NCBI GenBank assembly: GCA_964501365.1
Contig: CAZCST010000038.1
Span: 16,580 to 80,579 of the forward strand
Length of the DNA: 64,000 bases
Source of the DNA: CAZAMB01 sp964501365
Lineage (GTDB): Bacteria; Planctomycetota; Phycisphaerae; UBA1845
Direction of reading: 5' to 3'
The notes beneath the pieces are model-generated. The model was not told the DNA's origin, did no database searches, and saw only the letters and a program-made list of their open reading frames with translations. This document shows, piece after piece, positions 1-8,797 of this stretch (within the stretch, counting starts at the first letter, position 1; each line of letters opens with the position of its first letter). The position numbers were made by a program, and so were the translations under genes.

Positions 1-259
1 ATTTCTCGCCCTTCCTGACGCTGCCCTTCTTCTGCTTCGCCTGATTGAAGGTGAGCCAGTAGGACGATTCGTAGCCATTTGCCCAAGCGGTGAAGGCCAG
101 CAAGAAACTGTTGATGCTGCGATAGTCTTTGCCGCTCTCAAGGTTCTTCGGGAGTCCGGCACTCTGCCTGCCGAGAATGGGCGACCGCCACGGGACAACC
201 CCCTGCTCCAACATAGCGATGATCTGGTCGGTAACAGTTTGATAAATGTCGATCTGCAT
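1..259 (-). CDS. ArdC-like antirestriction protein, N-terminal part (cut by window edge)
   Basis: The minus-strand frame starting with ATG at 259 runs off the window and encodes 86 residues. They match the N-terminal single-stranded-DNA-binding domain of ArdC/TraC-type proteins (DUF1738): an IYQTVTDQII start, a GVVPWRSP motif, a GLPKN stretch, a YRSIN segment and a YWLTFNQA...VRKGEK block. A strong GGAGGT ribosome binding site precedes the ATG. ArdC proteins are carried on conjugative plasmids and protect incoming single-stranded DNA from restriction; the family often also has a C-terminal metallopeptidase domain, which would lie outside this window. It sits in a leading-region-like position with the orphan methyltransferase. 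Confidence 0.8.
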   Translation of the reverse strand, partial: MQIDIYQTVTDQIIAMLEQGVVPWRSPILGRQSAGLPKNLESGKDYRSINSFLLAFTAWANGYESSYWLTFNQAKQKKGSVRKGEK

Positions 260-616
260 GGGTAAACCTCCGTTTCGAGCTGTTTTCGGCGGCTGTGCGA
301 CCGACGCACACCCTGCCTTGCACTCGATAGAGGCAAGGAACCCAGCGACCGCGCGCAGCAGTCAACGGTGGAACGCCCGGAGGGAGGGAACCCATTGGGG
401 GGCGACCTTGACGGCGAGCACGGGCGCTACAATGTGGGCCTTCCGAAGTGCAAGGCGGGGTGCCGGTTTAGCGTATGCCGGAACAGGAGGGAGGTTCCCC
501 ACGCAGATGGAGAATCAGAGGCGAAAAAATAGCGATAGAGCGATGGCGGTTGGTCCTGTGCGCTGGTCGTAAGGCATCAGACTACGAACGATAGCCATAA
601 ACATAGCCAATTAGAG

Positions 617-695
617 CCAATTACGGAGGCGAAAATTTACCTCCAATTGGCCAGGAATTCTGCCACGCAGAATCTAGACTAGAATGCCATTCTAG
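617..695. repeat. Two stem-loops downstream of the methyltransferase gene
   Basis: A 432-base gap separates the ArdC-like start from the methyltransferase stop. It holds two inverted repeats and no gene I can support. The first pairs 617-629 with 640-650 (CCAATT..GGAGG with CCTCCAATTGG around a ten-base AT-rich loop). The second is a near-perfect palindrome at 679-695 (CTAGAATG and CATTCTAG around one base) overlapping the methyltransferase stop. They could end minus-strand transcription, although neither is followed by a clear T run. Confidence 0.45.
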
Positions 696-1438
696 CATTT
701 CTGGCGAATTGCGTCGGCTATACGGCTGCAGGCATACTCAAAATACACCGGGTCTTGTTCGATGCCGACGAAGCGCTTGCCAGCCAGGAGTGCGGCGACG
801 CCGGTGGTACCGCTGCCCATGAACGGGTCGAGTATGGAATCGGCCTTCACGGAATCGCAGATGTAGCGAACTTGGGACAGCGGGCGCGGGCACGGTACGG
901 GATTGCCGCCGATATAGCCAGTCCACGGCCGGAGATCGGCTACGTGCCAATCGCGTGGCAATTCGTCCTGAATGCGGGAGCGACCGCTCCAGAAGATGAT
1001 CGGATCCCAGCTCAGGCAGAAGCGCTGCCCGGGCCGTTCGGGATAGATTTTGCAACCGGCGATGACGCGGAATTTCCCGGGGAAATATTCGTGCCAGCGG
1101 TGGGCCTTCAGCGGGCTCTGCCAGACGAAACACGGGCCGTCATTGGTGACGCGGACCAGCTCGGGCACGAGACGGCGCATCAAGTCGTCATACTTGTCGG
1201 GCGCGTCGTCGTAGCTGCGATAAGTGAAGCCGATGCCGTAGGGCGGGTCGCTCACGACCGCGTCGATGTCGCTAAGGGTCGGCAACACGTCGAAGCAGTC
1301 GGCCCGGTACAGCGTGGCATTGCCGATCACACGCTTTTCAACGGGAAGCGATTTTCCTGATGGTCGCTGTGCCGAAGCGATAAGGTGCTTGCCGCGCTCG
1401 GCGTAAAACGGATTGATGCGTTGTACATTTGTAATCAT
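692..1438 (-). CDS. Orphan site-specific DNA methyltransferase (DPPY class)
   Basis: 248 residues. The catalytic motif VVSDPPYGIGF lies in the N-terminal third and the AdoMet-binding block ILDPFMGSGTTGVAALLAGK near the C-terminus. This order (catalytic before AdoMet site) is typical of beta-class N6-adenine or N4-cytosine methyltransferases. The ATG at 1438 is preferred over an upstream in-frame start because AAAGGA lies eight bases before it. No cognate restriction endonuclease is next to it, so it is probably a solitary methylase that protects the mobile element from host restriction, together with the ArdC-like protein. Target sequence and methylated base cannot be read from the sequence. 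Confidence 0.85.
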   Translation of the reverse strand: MITNVQRINPFYAERGKHLIASAQRPSGKSLPVEKRVIGNATLYRADCFDVLPTLSDIDAVVSDPPYGIGFTYRSYDDAPDKYDDLMRRLVPELVRVTNDGPCFVWQSPLKAHRWHEYFPGKFRVIAGCKIYPERPGQRFCLSWDPIIFWSGRSRIQDELPRDWHVADLRPWTGYIGGNPVPCPRPLSQVRYICDSVKADSILDPFMGSGTTGVAALLAGKRFVGIEQDPVYFEYACSRIADAIRQKC

Positions 1439-1500
1439 TGCAAGATTCCTTTCAAAAAGTGGCGGGCGGGCCTGTGAGGCCCGCCCGCGCAAAGTTGTCG

Positions 1501-1716
1501 CTAGTCCTTCTTTTCCGAAGCGACGCGCAGGACGATGCGTCCGTCGAGCGGAACTACTTCAAGCTGGACGTTGAAACCTTTGCCGTCGGCGTGTGCCCAT
1601 GCGGTGCCGATGCGAGTCCAGAAACTCTTCTGACCTTCGCGGTCGCGCACGTGATAGGCGGCGTGGCTGGGCAGTTTTCCAGTAGAGGTTTGCTTGGTTG
1701 TCTTCGTGTCAGTCAT
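1501..1716 (-). CDS. Small conserved hypothetical protein of mobile elements
   Basis: 71 residues from ATG 1716, chosen because AAGGAG sits seven bases upstream; a longer in-frame start has no such site. The protein has a polar Thr/Lys-rich N-terminus, then SHAAYHVRDREGQKSFWTRI and GTAWAHADGKGFN blocks, ending in a beta-rich segment. I recognise this as the type of short cytosolic protein often found beside plasmid genes, but no function is known to me. It lies upstream of the methyltransferase in the same direction and is probably co-transcribed with it. Confidence 0.6.
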   Translation of the reverse strand: MTDTKTTKQTSTGKLPSHAAYHVRDREGQKSFWTRIGTAWAHADGKGFNVQLEVVPLDGRIVLRVASEKKD

Positions 1717-1821
1717 GATCGTTCTCCTTTTTGGTTGTCCGGCCGCGACCATCGCGGCCTGATGACACGGGAAAAAAGCCGGAATAGTCCGGGGCGAGCG
1801 GCACGCGAGCGAACGAGTCAA

Positions 1822-2237
1822 GTCTGAAAATTGGGGGACGACCTTTAGGGGGAGCCGATTTTCTGACTTGATACGACCGGCGACGGCTTTACGTGTTCAT
1901 CAATTAGGCCGCATGGCTGTCGGACGGCACCAAAGAGAACAAAGAGACGATCCCTGATGCGAAAGAACCGGCAAAGCTGGCGCATAGAAAAATGCCCGCC
2001 GTCGCAACAGTGTGAGCGACAGGCCGTATGAAAGTGGGACGCATTGGTCACGGCGTGGCGCGCTGAGGCAATTACTACTGCGTAGAATACCGCGAGAAAA
2101 TCAATCGCTTGCGTCGCAACGAATCAATGGACTAACGACAAGAGCGGGCCTTCGGGCCTCAACCGCGCGATGCAACTCCTAATTGAAGATTGACGAATAT
2201 TAACTAATTGTCAGCAATTTCAGGAGTACAATGAGGA
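1822..2237. other. Divergent intergenic region, candidate oriT/promoter region
   Basis: This 416-base gap lies between the minus-strand methylase operon and the plus-strand relaxase gene. I see an 11-base palindrome TTGCGTCGCAA at 2109-2119, a GC-rich stem-like run at 2144-2159 and an AT-rich tract with repeated AATTG words at 2170-2220. MobF relaxase genes commonly lie beside their origin of transfer, so this is the best place for oriT, but I cannot identify a nic site by eye. A 68-codon minus-strand ORF here has no convincing features. Confidence 0.25.
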
Positions 2238-4886
2238 ATGCTGCGAATCATCCAGAACACGAGCGCGGCTGGGGCTAAGAGCTACTACAGCACGGCAGAC
2301 TATTACACCGAAGGCCAGGAACTAACCGGGTTGTGGCGCGGTGAAGGCGCGAAGCGTCTGGGACTCAGCGGGATCGTCAACCGCAACGAATGGGACGCCC
2401 TCTGCGACAACCGCAATCCGGCGACGGACAAAGTCCTGACGCAGCGGCAAAAGCAGAACCGGCGCATCGGCTATGATTTCAACTTCCACGTGCCCAAGAG
2501 CATTTCGATTGTGTACGGCCTGACCAAAGACGAGCGGATTCTCGAAGCATTCCAGGAATCGGTAGGCGCAACCATGCAAGACATGGAAGCGGAAATGAAA
2601 ACCCGTGTGCGGGGTGGCGGCCGTAACGAGGACCGGACGACAGCCAACATGGTATGGGGCGAGTTCATTCACACCACAGCTCGCCCTGTGGACGGTGTAC
2701 CCGATCCGCACCTTCATGCGCATTGCTTCGTGTTCAACTCGACGTGGGACGAAAGCGAAAATCGCTGGAAAGCCGGACAATTCGCTGACCTCAAGCGCGA
2801 TGCGCCATATTTCGAGGCGAAGTTTTACTCTCGCTTCGCACGGCGTCTCGAAGAACTCGGCTTGCCGATTGAACGGACAAGAAAGGGGTGGGAGCTTCGT
2901 GACATCCCCAAGTCCGCCCTCGAGAAGTTCTCGCGGCGGACGGCGCTCATCGAAGAAATGGCGAAAGAGCGTGGCATTACCGACGCCGCCGAGAAAGACC
3001 AACTTGGGGCGAAGACCCGCGAAGGAAAGCAGAAGGAAATTACTTTCGACGAATTGCGGGAATACTGGCAATCGTGCCTGAGCTCGGAAGAAAGCGACGC
3101 CGTTTCCAAGGTAGCCAATCGGCTCGGTCAAAATGCCATCGGGGAAGATTCGCATATGGCGGCAAAAGCCGCGTTGCTGGCCATCGAGCATTGCTTGGAA
3201 CGAAGCTCGGTAGTCCCGGAGAGAAAGATTCTGGCGGAGGCATTGAAGCGCTCCGTGGGGACAGCATCGTGGGAAGCGGTGGAACAAGCGGTCGCCAAGC
3301 AAGGATTGATAACCGCAGAGCGCGATGGGCGGCGGATGGCGACGACAAGGGAAGTACTGAAGGAAGAAAGTGCCATGATCGGCTTTGCCCGGAATGGCCG
3401 TGGCACCTGTAGGCGGTTGGGACCGGCTGATTACCGATTCAAACGCGAGTGGCTCGACGAAGGCCAGCGGAAGGCCGTGCTGCATGTCCTGCATTCGCCG
3501 GATCGGGTGATTTTGATTTCGGGCAAGGCCGGAACCGGAAAAACCAAGATGATGCAGGAAGCGGTAGAGGCGATTGAAGCGAACGGAAAGCAGGTGTTCA
3601 CCTTCGCCCCGTCGGCGGACGCCAGTCGCGGAGTGCTTCGAGGCGAAGGGTTCGCAAATGCCGACACCGTGGCGCGCTTGCTCAAAGACGAGCGGATGCA
3701 GGCGGACGTTCGCGGGCAGATCATCTGGATCGATGAAGCGGGGCTGCTCGGGACGAAACAATTGGGACAGGTGTTCAACCTGGCAAATGAACTTGATGCC
3801 CGTGTCATTCTCTCGGGCGACCGCAAGCAACATGGATCAGTGGAGCGTGGAGCGGCGCTGCGATTGTTGGAAGAGGAAGCGGGGTTGGTCCCGGCTGAAA
3901 TCCGAGCGATCAAGCGGCAATCCGGCGACTACAAGCAAGCCGTGGAAGCGTTAAGCGAGGGGCGGACTGAAGACGGCTTTGCCGAACTCGACGAGCTGGG
4001 ATGGATTCAGGAAGTACCTGCAACGGATCGGTACAAAATACTCGCGACGGATTATGTGGGCGCGGTTTCCAAAGGCGAGACGGCGCTGGTGGTTTCGCCC
4101 ACGCATATCGAAGGCGAGTGGATCACCGACGAAATACGCGGGCTGTTGAAACAGACGGGCAGGCTTCGCGAAGGCGAACGCCGGTTGCACGTGCTGGAAC
4201 CGGCAAATCTGACCGAAGCGGAGCGGGCCGACGCGGTAAATTACGAGCGCGATTCGGTGATTGTCTTCCATCAAAACGCCAAGGGCTTCACCAAGGGTGA
4301 TCGTGTGATGCTCGGCGATGCTCCCCCGCCGATGTCCGAGGCAGCGAAATTCCAAGTGTTCCATCCCGACATTCTGCCAGTTGCGCCGGGCGACGTGCTG
4401 CGGGTCACGCGCAACGGAGATACGGCCGACGGATTGCATCACCTGAACAATGGCGACCTGGTAACGGTGCAGCGGTTCGATGGCGATGGGAACCTCGTGC
4501 TCACGAATGGGTGGAAGATTGCGAAAAACTACGGGCACTTGACGCATGGCTATTGCGTTACATCGTATGCAGCGCAAGGAAAAACTTTGGACAAAATATT
4601 TATCGGGCAATCGTCGTACTCGTTCCCAGCCTCTTCGCGCGAGCAATTTTACGTTTCGGTGAGTCGAGGTAGGAAAGGCGTCACGATCTATACCGACGAT
4701 AAAGAGGCCCTGCTCGACGCCGTGAGCCGGTCGGATGATCGCGTGTCCGCGACCGAACTGATCGCTGGCCGAAACATTCGCGAACGTGGAGCAATGCTGC
4801 ATCGTTTCAAAGAACTGATGCCGGAAGTGTCTGTTCCGGACCATGTAGTAGCGCGCACGCGGGAGGGGTTGAATTTTGATCGATAA
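2238..4886 (+). CDS. MobF-family conjugative relaxase-helicase (TrwC/TraI-like)
   Basis: 882 residues, close to TrwC in length. The N-terminal relaxase domain begins LRIIQNTSAAGAKSYYSTAD and has two Tyr pairs (YY at 16-17 and 22-23), as expected for nicking and strand transfer. The metal-binding His cluster PDPHLHAHCF is near residue 155. The C-terminal RecD-like helicase has Walker A ISGKAGTGKT near 427, Walker B IWIDEAG near 496 and late helicase motifs GYCVTSYAAQGKT near 771 and YVSVSRGRKG. The start at 2238 fits the family N-terminus; GGAG lies twelve bases upstream, and another ATG at 2231 is out of frame. The protein would nick oriT, bind the 5' end and unwind the transferred strand, acting with the coupling ATPase encoded at 8.8 kb. 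Confidence 0.95.
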   Translation: MLRIIQNTSAAGAKSYYSTADYYTEGQELTGLWRGEGAKRLGLSGIVNRNEWDALCDNRNPATDKVLTQRQKQNRRIGYDFNFHVPKSISIVYGLTKDERILEAFQESVGATMQDMEAEMKTRVRGGGRNEDRTTANMVWGEFIHTTARPVDGVPDPHLHAHCFVFNSTWDESENRWKAGQFADLKRDAPYFEAKFYSRFARRLEELGLPIERTRKGWELRDIPKSALEKFSRRTALIEEMAKERGITDAAEKDQLGAKTREGKQKEITFDELREYWQSCLSSEESDAVSKVANRLGQNAIGEDSHMAAKAALLAIEHCLERSSVVPERKILAEALKRSVGTASWEAVEQAVAKQGLITAERDGRRMATTREVLKEESAMIGFARNGRGTCRRLGPADYRFKREWLDEGQRKAVLHVLHSPDRVILISGKAGTGKTKMMQEAVEAIEANGKQVFTFAPSADASRGVLRGEGFANADTVARLLKDERMQADVRGQIIWIDEAGLLGTKQLGQVFNLANELDARVILSGDRKQHGSVERGAALRLLEEEAGLVPAEIRAIKRQSGDYKQAVEALSEGRTEDGFAELDELGWIQEVPATDRYKILATDYVGAVSKGETALVVSPTHIEGEWITDEIRGLLKQTGRLREGERRLHVLEPANLTEAERADAVNYERDSVIVFHQNAKGFTKGDRVMLGDAPPPMSEAAKFQVFHPDILPVAPGDVLRVTRNGDTADGLHHLNNGDLVTVQRFDGDGNLVLTNGWKIAKNYGHLTHGYCVTSYAAQGKTLDKIFIGQSSYSFPASSREQFYVSVSRGRKGVTIYTDDKEALLDAVSRSDDRVSATELIAGRNIRERGAMLHRFKELMPEVSVPDHVVARTREGLNFDR

Positions 4887-5289
4887 AATTCTTGATCGTT
4901 ACGGGGGCCGGGATCGTGGAGACGGCGAAAACGATAACGAATCCAGCGAGGAACGTGCTGTAGATGATTTCGGCACGTTCGGATTTCTGCGCGGATCACG
5001 CGAGCGGGCAACCATGCTCGAATTGCGAAAGAAAAATGGGAGCATCCGCGCCGTGAGCTACGGATACATCGACAAGGCGGATTTCGATCCGTCGGACGGC
5101 ATCATCCTGCACGCCAGCGGTCAAAAAATCACGATCAAGGGCCGAAATCTGAACGTGGAAGTGCATCCCAAGGTGCGGCTATTTGAGGCATTGTGTCGTC
5201 ATCGCGTGCCGTGGCTAAGAGAGGCGGCCGAGGCGGAAAGTTTTTCTACTGGGGCCGGAGGAATTATGATTGAGTCCATTGAGTGGTGA
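4876..5289 (+). CDS. Hypothetical protein translationally coupled to the relaxase
   Basis: 137 residues from a TTG start that overlaps the end of the relaxase gene by 11 bases, with GGGAGGGG just upstream, so translation is probably coupled. The N-terminus is acidic and likely disordered. The middle has a beta-rich stretch (MLELRKKNGSIRAVSYGYID, then HASGQKITIKGRNL) and the C-terminus is helical. There is no signal peptide or membrane segment. I do not recognise the family. Overlap with the relaxase gene suggests a role in transfer DNA processing or its control. Confidence 0.65.
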   Translation: MIDKILDRYGGRDRGDGENDNESSEERAVDDFGTFGFLRGSRERATMLELRKKNGSIRAVSYGYIDKADFDPSDGIILHASGQKITIKGRNLNVEVHPKVRLFEALCRHRVPWLREAAEAESFSTGAGGIMIESIEW

Positions 5290-5385
5290 GACCAGCGCTG
5301 CTGAACGAAACGAAGGTGGCCCATAACTACGTGGAGACTTGTAACCCCTCGCGCCCGCCGATTTTGTGACCGGTGCATCGACCGG

Positions 5386-7176
5386 TTGGCCTCAAACTCG
5401 GTTGATCTTGATGCGCTATCAGAATTAGTTCAAGAAACCAAGAACGAAGGAAGCGACGGGATTTCCGCCTTCCTCGAAATAATAGACAGTCCACACTCGT
5501 CTAGGGCTCTAACGGTGGCTTGGTGGTTGTTGGTCGTCGAGACGCTCACGCCAGGAGCGATTGAACCGGAGGCAGTAACAAGAGCAGAGGAGGAAGTACT
5601 ACGCGCACTCGAAAGCGGACATAACGATCGGGTCTACGCGGCATGTGCATTGTTAAGAAGGAATGGCGTGCGGAGCCAATTCGTTTCCGCACTCGATCGA
5701 TTGACCAATGAGGATGAGCAAAGCACTTCGACAATGGCTGCTTGTGCATTGCATCAAATCGTTCCGGACTCTGCCACGGCAATGTCACGCTTGCGCCGTG
5801 CGCTGGACGGCGACAACGACTTCCTTGCATCGATTGCGGCGGCTGAACTCTTGGATGACAGCGGTCATCGGGACATATCCGTGCAGACGATTCAGGAACG
5901 GATGCATCGCTTGAATGAGGTCGATGCCTATCAAGTCGTGGTAACTCTAAGGCGGGTTGGTACCTATTGCGAGAGCGTGTTCGAAGTTGTCGCTGCACTA
6001 CTAGCAAAAGTCGAACTGCATCCGACTTTAAGGCAGGCCGCAGCGGTGACGCTGGGAGCAATGAAATCTCCTTCGGAGAAGCTTGTACCTCCGTTACTCA
6101 GGGCTATGGCTTCGACGGACTGGACCGTGATTGACGGCGCGCTGGAGGGATTTCGTCGAGCAGGGTCAGTGCCGGAAGATGTTTGCGAGAGGCTTGTCGG
6201 ACTGCTTTCGGACCCCGACAAAAACATGCGGAAGGCCGCCGCGCGTGGTTTACAGGGTATGAAAGAGGGTTGTCAACCAGCTTTGAAGGACGTTGTTCAG
6301 CGGTTGCGAGATGAACGCGATTTTGAAATAGCCTCCGAGCTCGCGCTGGTTGTCGCTGGGAGCGGATCAACCGCGATTCCGACATTGATTCAAGTCATTC
6401 GAGAATGTGATTTACGAACAATCGAGGCCGCTACGAGAGCCCTGATGCGCATGGGGCAGAGAGCCGCAGTGGAAATCGTCGATCAATATGCGCATGTGCC
6501 GGAGCCGATGGCTCGCCGAGCGATGATCGGTGCATTACTTGGGATCGGATCATACTCACCTCGCGCACTCGAACTTCTGGCGCAAATACTAGCTGAAACA
6601 GAGGACGACGAAATGGCCACGTATGTTGCCATGGGATTCTGTGCCGCCCGCTCAAATGCGGCACCGGCCATCCCGGTCCTTGTGACGTGCATTATGGCAG
6701 GCCGTCCGAAAGAAGTATTACGCTGGATCGAGGGAGCCATCGAAGCCATCGGACCGGATGCGATCGACGCACTGCGGCAGGCCGTGACCACAAGTAATGG
6801 AGTAAGCAAGCAAAGGCTGCTAGAAACTTTGGCTCGGCTTAGCGCGGTTGATGATGGTCGGTTTAAGGAGTTTGAGGAATTTAACGAGGATGAAACGCTG
6901 GAAATGTTTGTCCGCATTGCAGACCTGATGGGAAAGAATGGCCGGATTGGGTACCGGCGCATGGAGAAGATATTTGAAAAGGAATGGCAGACGGTTCGCT
7001 TTCCTATTTCCGCGACGCGCCTAGGGAAAGGGGTTGCGCGGCTTGAAAAAGTTTTCAGAGTGCAACTGATTGACCGATCAGAAGGAAAGCAGCGGGGGCT
7101 GGGCAGAGATGCATCGGAATTCGTTGCGAGAATTCAAGACTACCTCAGGATCAAGCAGCAGCGCCTTGGAGCGTAA
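5386..7176 (+). CDS. HEAT-repeat protein with C-terminal LysR-like winged helix-turn-helix
   Basis: 596 residues, cytosolic. Residues from about 60 to 480 are repeated paired helices with HEAT-type sequence (for example KNMRKAAARGLQGMKEG and AAVTLGAMKSP). The C-terminal 100 residues differ: the segment PISATRLGKGVARLEKVF followed by RVQLIDRS resembles the recognition helix and wing of LysR-type DNA-binding domains, preceded by a helix-rich stretch. No nuclease or ATPase motif is visible. The predicted start is a TTG with no clear ribosome binding site, so the N-terminus is uncertain. It lies between relaxase and partition genes as probable cargo or a regulator. A helical solenoid fused to a LysR-like DNA-binding head is not an arrangement I know by name. 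Confidence 0.75.
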   Translation: MASNSVDLDALSELVQETKNEGSDGISAFLEIIDSPHSSRALTVAWWLLVVETLTPGAIEPEAVTRAEEEVLRALESGHNDRVYAACALLRRNGVRSQFVSALDRLTNEDEQSTSTMAACALHQIVPDSATAMSRLRRALDGDNDFLASIAAAELLDDSGHRDISVQTIQERMHRLNEVDAYQVVVTLRRVGTYCESVFEVVAALLAKVELHPTLRQAAAVTLGAMKSPSEKLVPPLLRAMASTDWTVIDGALEGFRRAGSVPEDVCERLVGLLSDPDKNMRKAAARGLQGMKEGCQPALKDVVQRLRDERDFEIASELALVVAGSGSTAIPTLIQVIRECDLRTIEAATRALMRMGQRAAVEIVDQYAHVPEPMARRAMIGALLGIGSYSPRALELLAQILAETEDDEMATYVAMGFCAARSNAAPAIPVLVTCIMAGRPKEVLRWIEGAIEAIGPDAIDALRQAVTTSNGVSKQRLLETLARLSAVDDGRFKEFEEFNEDETLEMFVRIADLMGKNGRIGYRRMEKIFEKEWQTVRFPISATRLGKGVARLEKVFRVQLIDRSEGKQRGLGRDASEFVARIQDYLRIKQQRLGA

Positions 7177-7227
7177 GGCTTGACATACACGATACGGCGT
7201 GGCTTGGTTTGCAACTGAGCCACGGAT

Positions 7228-7617
7228 ATGAAACCTGACAATTCTCTTCCGGGTCAATTCGATCTAAGCAAGATCGAGTTTCCGACAGATCGACTAACGG
7301 TTGGCGAGCTTCGCAAACGCCAGCCCAGGCTGTTCGATTTGCTTATACATCGTTCGCATAACCTTAACAGCGTTCTTGTGACTGCAACGATGGCGGTCGA
7401 GCAAGAACTCGCATTCAAGGCGTTCGCTCGGGCAGCGGGTCTTCCGGATCCCGATCCGAATCTCGTTACGAGCCCGAGTGAACTTATGCGGATGCTAGAC
7501 CAGGACTACCGGCGGCAGGGAATCAGCATGGGGTATCAGCAGACGAAGCAAATGGTTCGGGAGTTCGAAAAAGCTGCGGCCGCACAAGGCCGAGCTTCTC
7601 GCGGCGCGTCGCGCTAG
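7228..7617 (+). CDS. Hypothetical protein
   Basis: 129 residues from ATG. The protein is soluble and mostly helical, with a Pro/Asp-containing N-terminus (FPTDRLTVGELRKRQPRLFD) and an Ala/Arg-rich C-terminus. There is no signal peptide, membrane segment or recognisable catalytic motif. It follows the HEAT-repeat gene by about 50 bases in the same direction and may be co-transcribed. Function unknown. Confidence 0.5.
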   Translation: MKPDNSLPGQFDLSKIEFPTDRLTVGELRKRQPRLFDLLIHRSHNLNSVLVTATMAVEQELAFKAFARAAGLPDPDPNLVTSPSELMRMLDQDYRRQGISMGYQQTKQMVREFEKAAAAQGRASRGASR

Positions 7618-7727
7618 CCTCGGCAAACAAACTCAGCAATTCGTTGTCCTGCTTAAAGCCGCGCCAATTTTTGGCGCAGTTTCCCTTCGCCTTCTTGCTT
7701 GCCATAGAAGTAACGAGGCGATTGGTC

Positions 7728-7919
7728 ATGCGTTTGGCAGATCGCTTCAAGGCAAGCTTAGGCAGGAGATATGTCATGCAGAAAATAGCCATAGTGGTCG
7801 CTTGTTTCCTATACGTGATTTCGCCCATCGATCTTATTCCCGACTTTTTCATTGGGTTGGGTCAGGCTGATGATTTAGGGGCGGTGATACTGACCCTTCG
7901 GTACTTGTTCGCAAAGTGA
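7728..7919 (+). CDS. DUF1232 (YkvA-like) small membrane protein
   Basis: 63 residues from ATG 7728; a longer in-frame TTG start at 7644 would add 28 residues but lacks a ribosome binding site, whereas GAGG lies about ten bases before 7728. The core YVISPIDLIPDFFIGLGQAD is the DUF1232 signature: one hydrophobic segment followed by a conserved acidic turn. The family is of unknown function and is found in many bacterial membranes and mobile elements. Located directly before the ParB-like gene. Confidence 0.7.
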   Translation: MRLADRFKASLGRRYVMQKIAIVVACFLYVISPIDLIPDFFIGLGQADDLGAVILTLRYLFAK

Positions 7920-7963
7920 TCGCGCCTACCGCCGTGGATACGGATTAGCGAAAGGGCACTCCA

Positions 7964-8785
7964 ATGGAAGAAAAAATGGTTCAGAGCATAGGAATCGAAA
8001 AGCTGGCATGCCGCCCGCAGGTGCGGGAACGGTTCGATGAGGAAGCGTTGGTCGGGCTTGCGCAGACCATCAAAGAAACGGGAATTCTGCAACCGCTGCT
8101 CGTGCGACGCACAGGGTCGGAGTTTGTCGTGCTGGAGGGCGAGCGTCGGCTGCGAGCCGCGAAAATGGCGGGGCTGACGGAAATCCCAGTCTTGATTGAC
8201 GACCGGGAGTTGTCGGAAACGGAGATTGTGTACCGGCAAATCATCGTCAACTGTTCGCGGGAAGGCTTAGAGCCGCTGGAAAAGGCCAAGGCGATCCGCC
8301 ACCTCATGCAGGAAGCGCGATGGTCGGCGGCTCAGACGGCGGTGAAACTGGGCATTTCCCCAGGCATGATGACGAAACTCCTCTCGCTGCTGAATCTTCC
8401 CGAATCGGTGCAGCAAAAGGTGGTAAGCGGTGCTCTGCCGCTCACGACCGCCTATGCGATTTCTCGCGAATCAGACCCTGAGAGTCAGCGGAAACTTGCT
8501 AATGAAGCATCTTGCGGCGGGCTGAGGCGCGAAGACGTGGTCCAGCTCACAAAGTCCCGCAAGGCTCATCGCCGTTCAGCGGGCAAGCCCCAGCGAACCA
8601 CGACGCCACGCGAGCGCTTGAACATTCCCCTGGGGGGCGGAAGGTCGGTCGCGGTGGCTGGGCCGAGCCTCACAGTTTCCTCGATGATCGAATGGCTTGC
8701 CGATTTGCTCGAACGGCTGCGGGGAGTGCAAGAAAGAAACATCGAAGTGTCTGAGGCGGTCAAGCTTATTTCGGTAAAAAATTAA
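7964..8785 (+). CDS. ParB/RepB/Spo0J-family protein
   Basis: 273 residues. The N-terminal ParB/sulfiredoxin fold has the usual elements: ETGILQPLLVRR, then VVLEGERRLRAAKMAGLTEI. A KorB/ParB-like helix-turn-helix follows near 120-150 (QTAVKLGISPGMMTKLLSLL). The C-terminus is charged and helical. No ParA gene is nearby, so the protein may act as a DNA-binding regulator or stabilise the excised circular form rather than run a classic ParABS system. Ribosome binding site AAGGG upstream. It ends 12 bases before the coupling-protein gene, probably one operon. Confidence 0.85.
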   Translation: MEEKMVQSIGIEKLACRPQVRERFDEEALVGLAQTIKETGILQPLLVRRTGSEFVVLEGERRLRAAKMAGLTEIPVLIDDRELSETEIVYRQIIVNCSREGLEPLEKAKAIRHLMQEARWSAAQTAVKLGISPGMMTKLLSLLNLPESVQQKVVSGALPLTTAYAISRESDPESQRKLANEASCGGLRREDVVQLTKSRKAHRRSAGKPQRTTTPRERLNIPLGGGRSVAVAGPSLTVSSMIEWLADLLERLRGVQERNIEVSEAVKLISVKN

Positions 8786-8797
8786 CGGAGTCGAATC

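Noticed and set aside
246..572. Plus-strand 108-codon ORF over the ArdC start
   Set aside because: It overlaps the start of the well-supported ArdC-like gene on the other strand, has Arg/Ala-rich shadow-type composition and no ribosome binding site.
755..1360. Plus-strand 201-codon ORF inside the methyltransferase gene
   Set aside because: Fully antisense to a gene with clear DPPY and FxGxG motifs; no motif of its own.
1845..2051. 68-codon minus-strand ORF in the relaxase upstream gap
   Set aside because: No ribosome binding site or recognisable sequence; Cys/His content seems accidental.
2322..3833. 503-codon minus-strand ORF antisense to the relaxase
   Set aside because: Long only because the GC-rich relaxase gene lacks stops on the complementary frame; composition rich in His, Arg and Pro, no domain.
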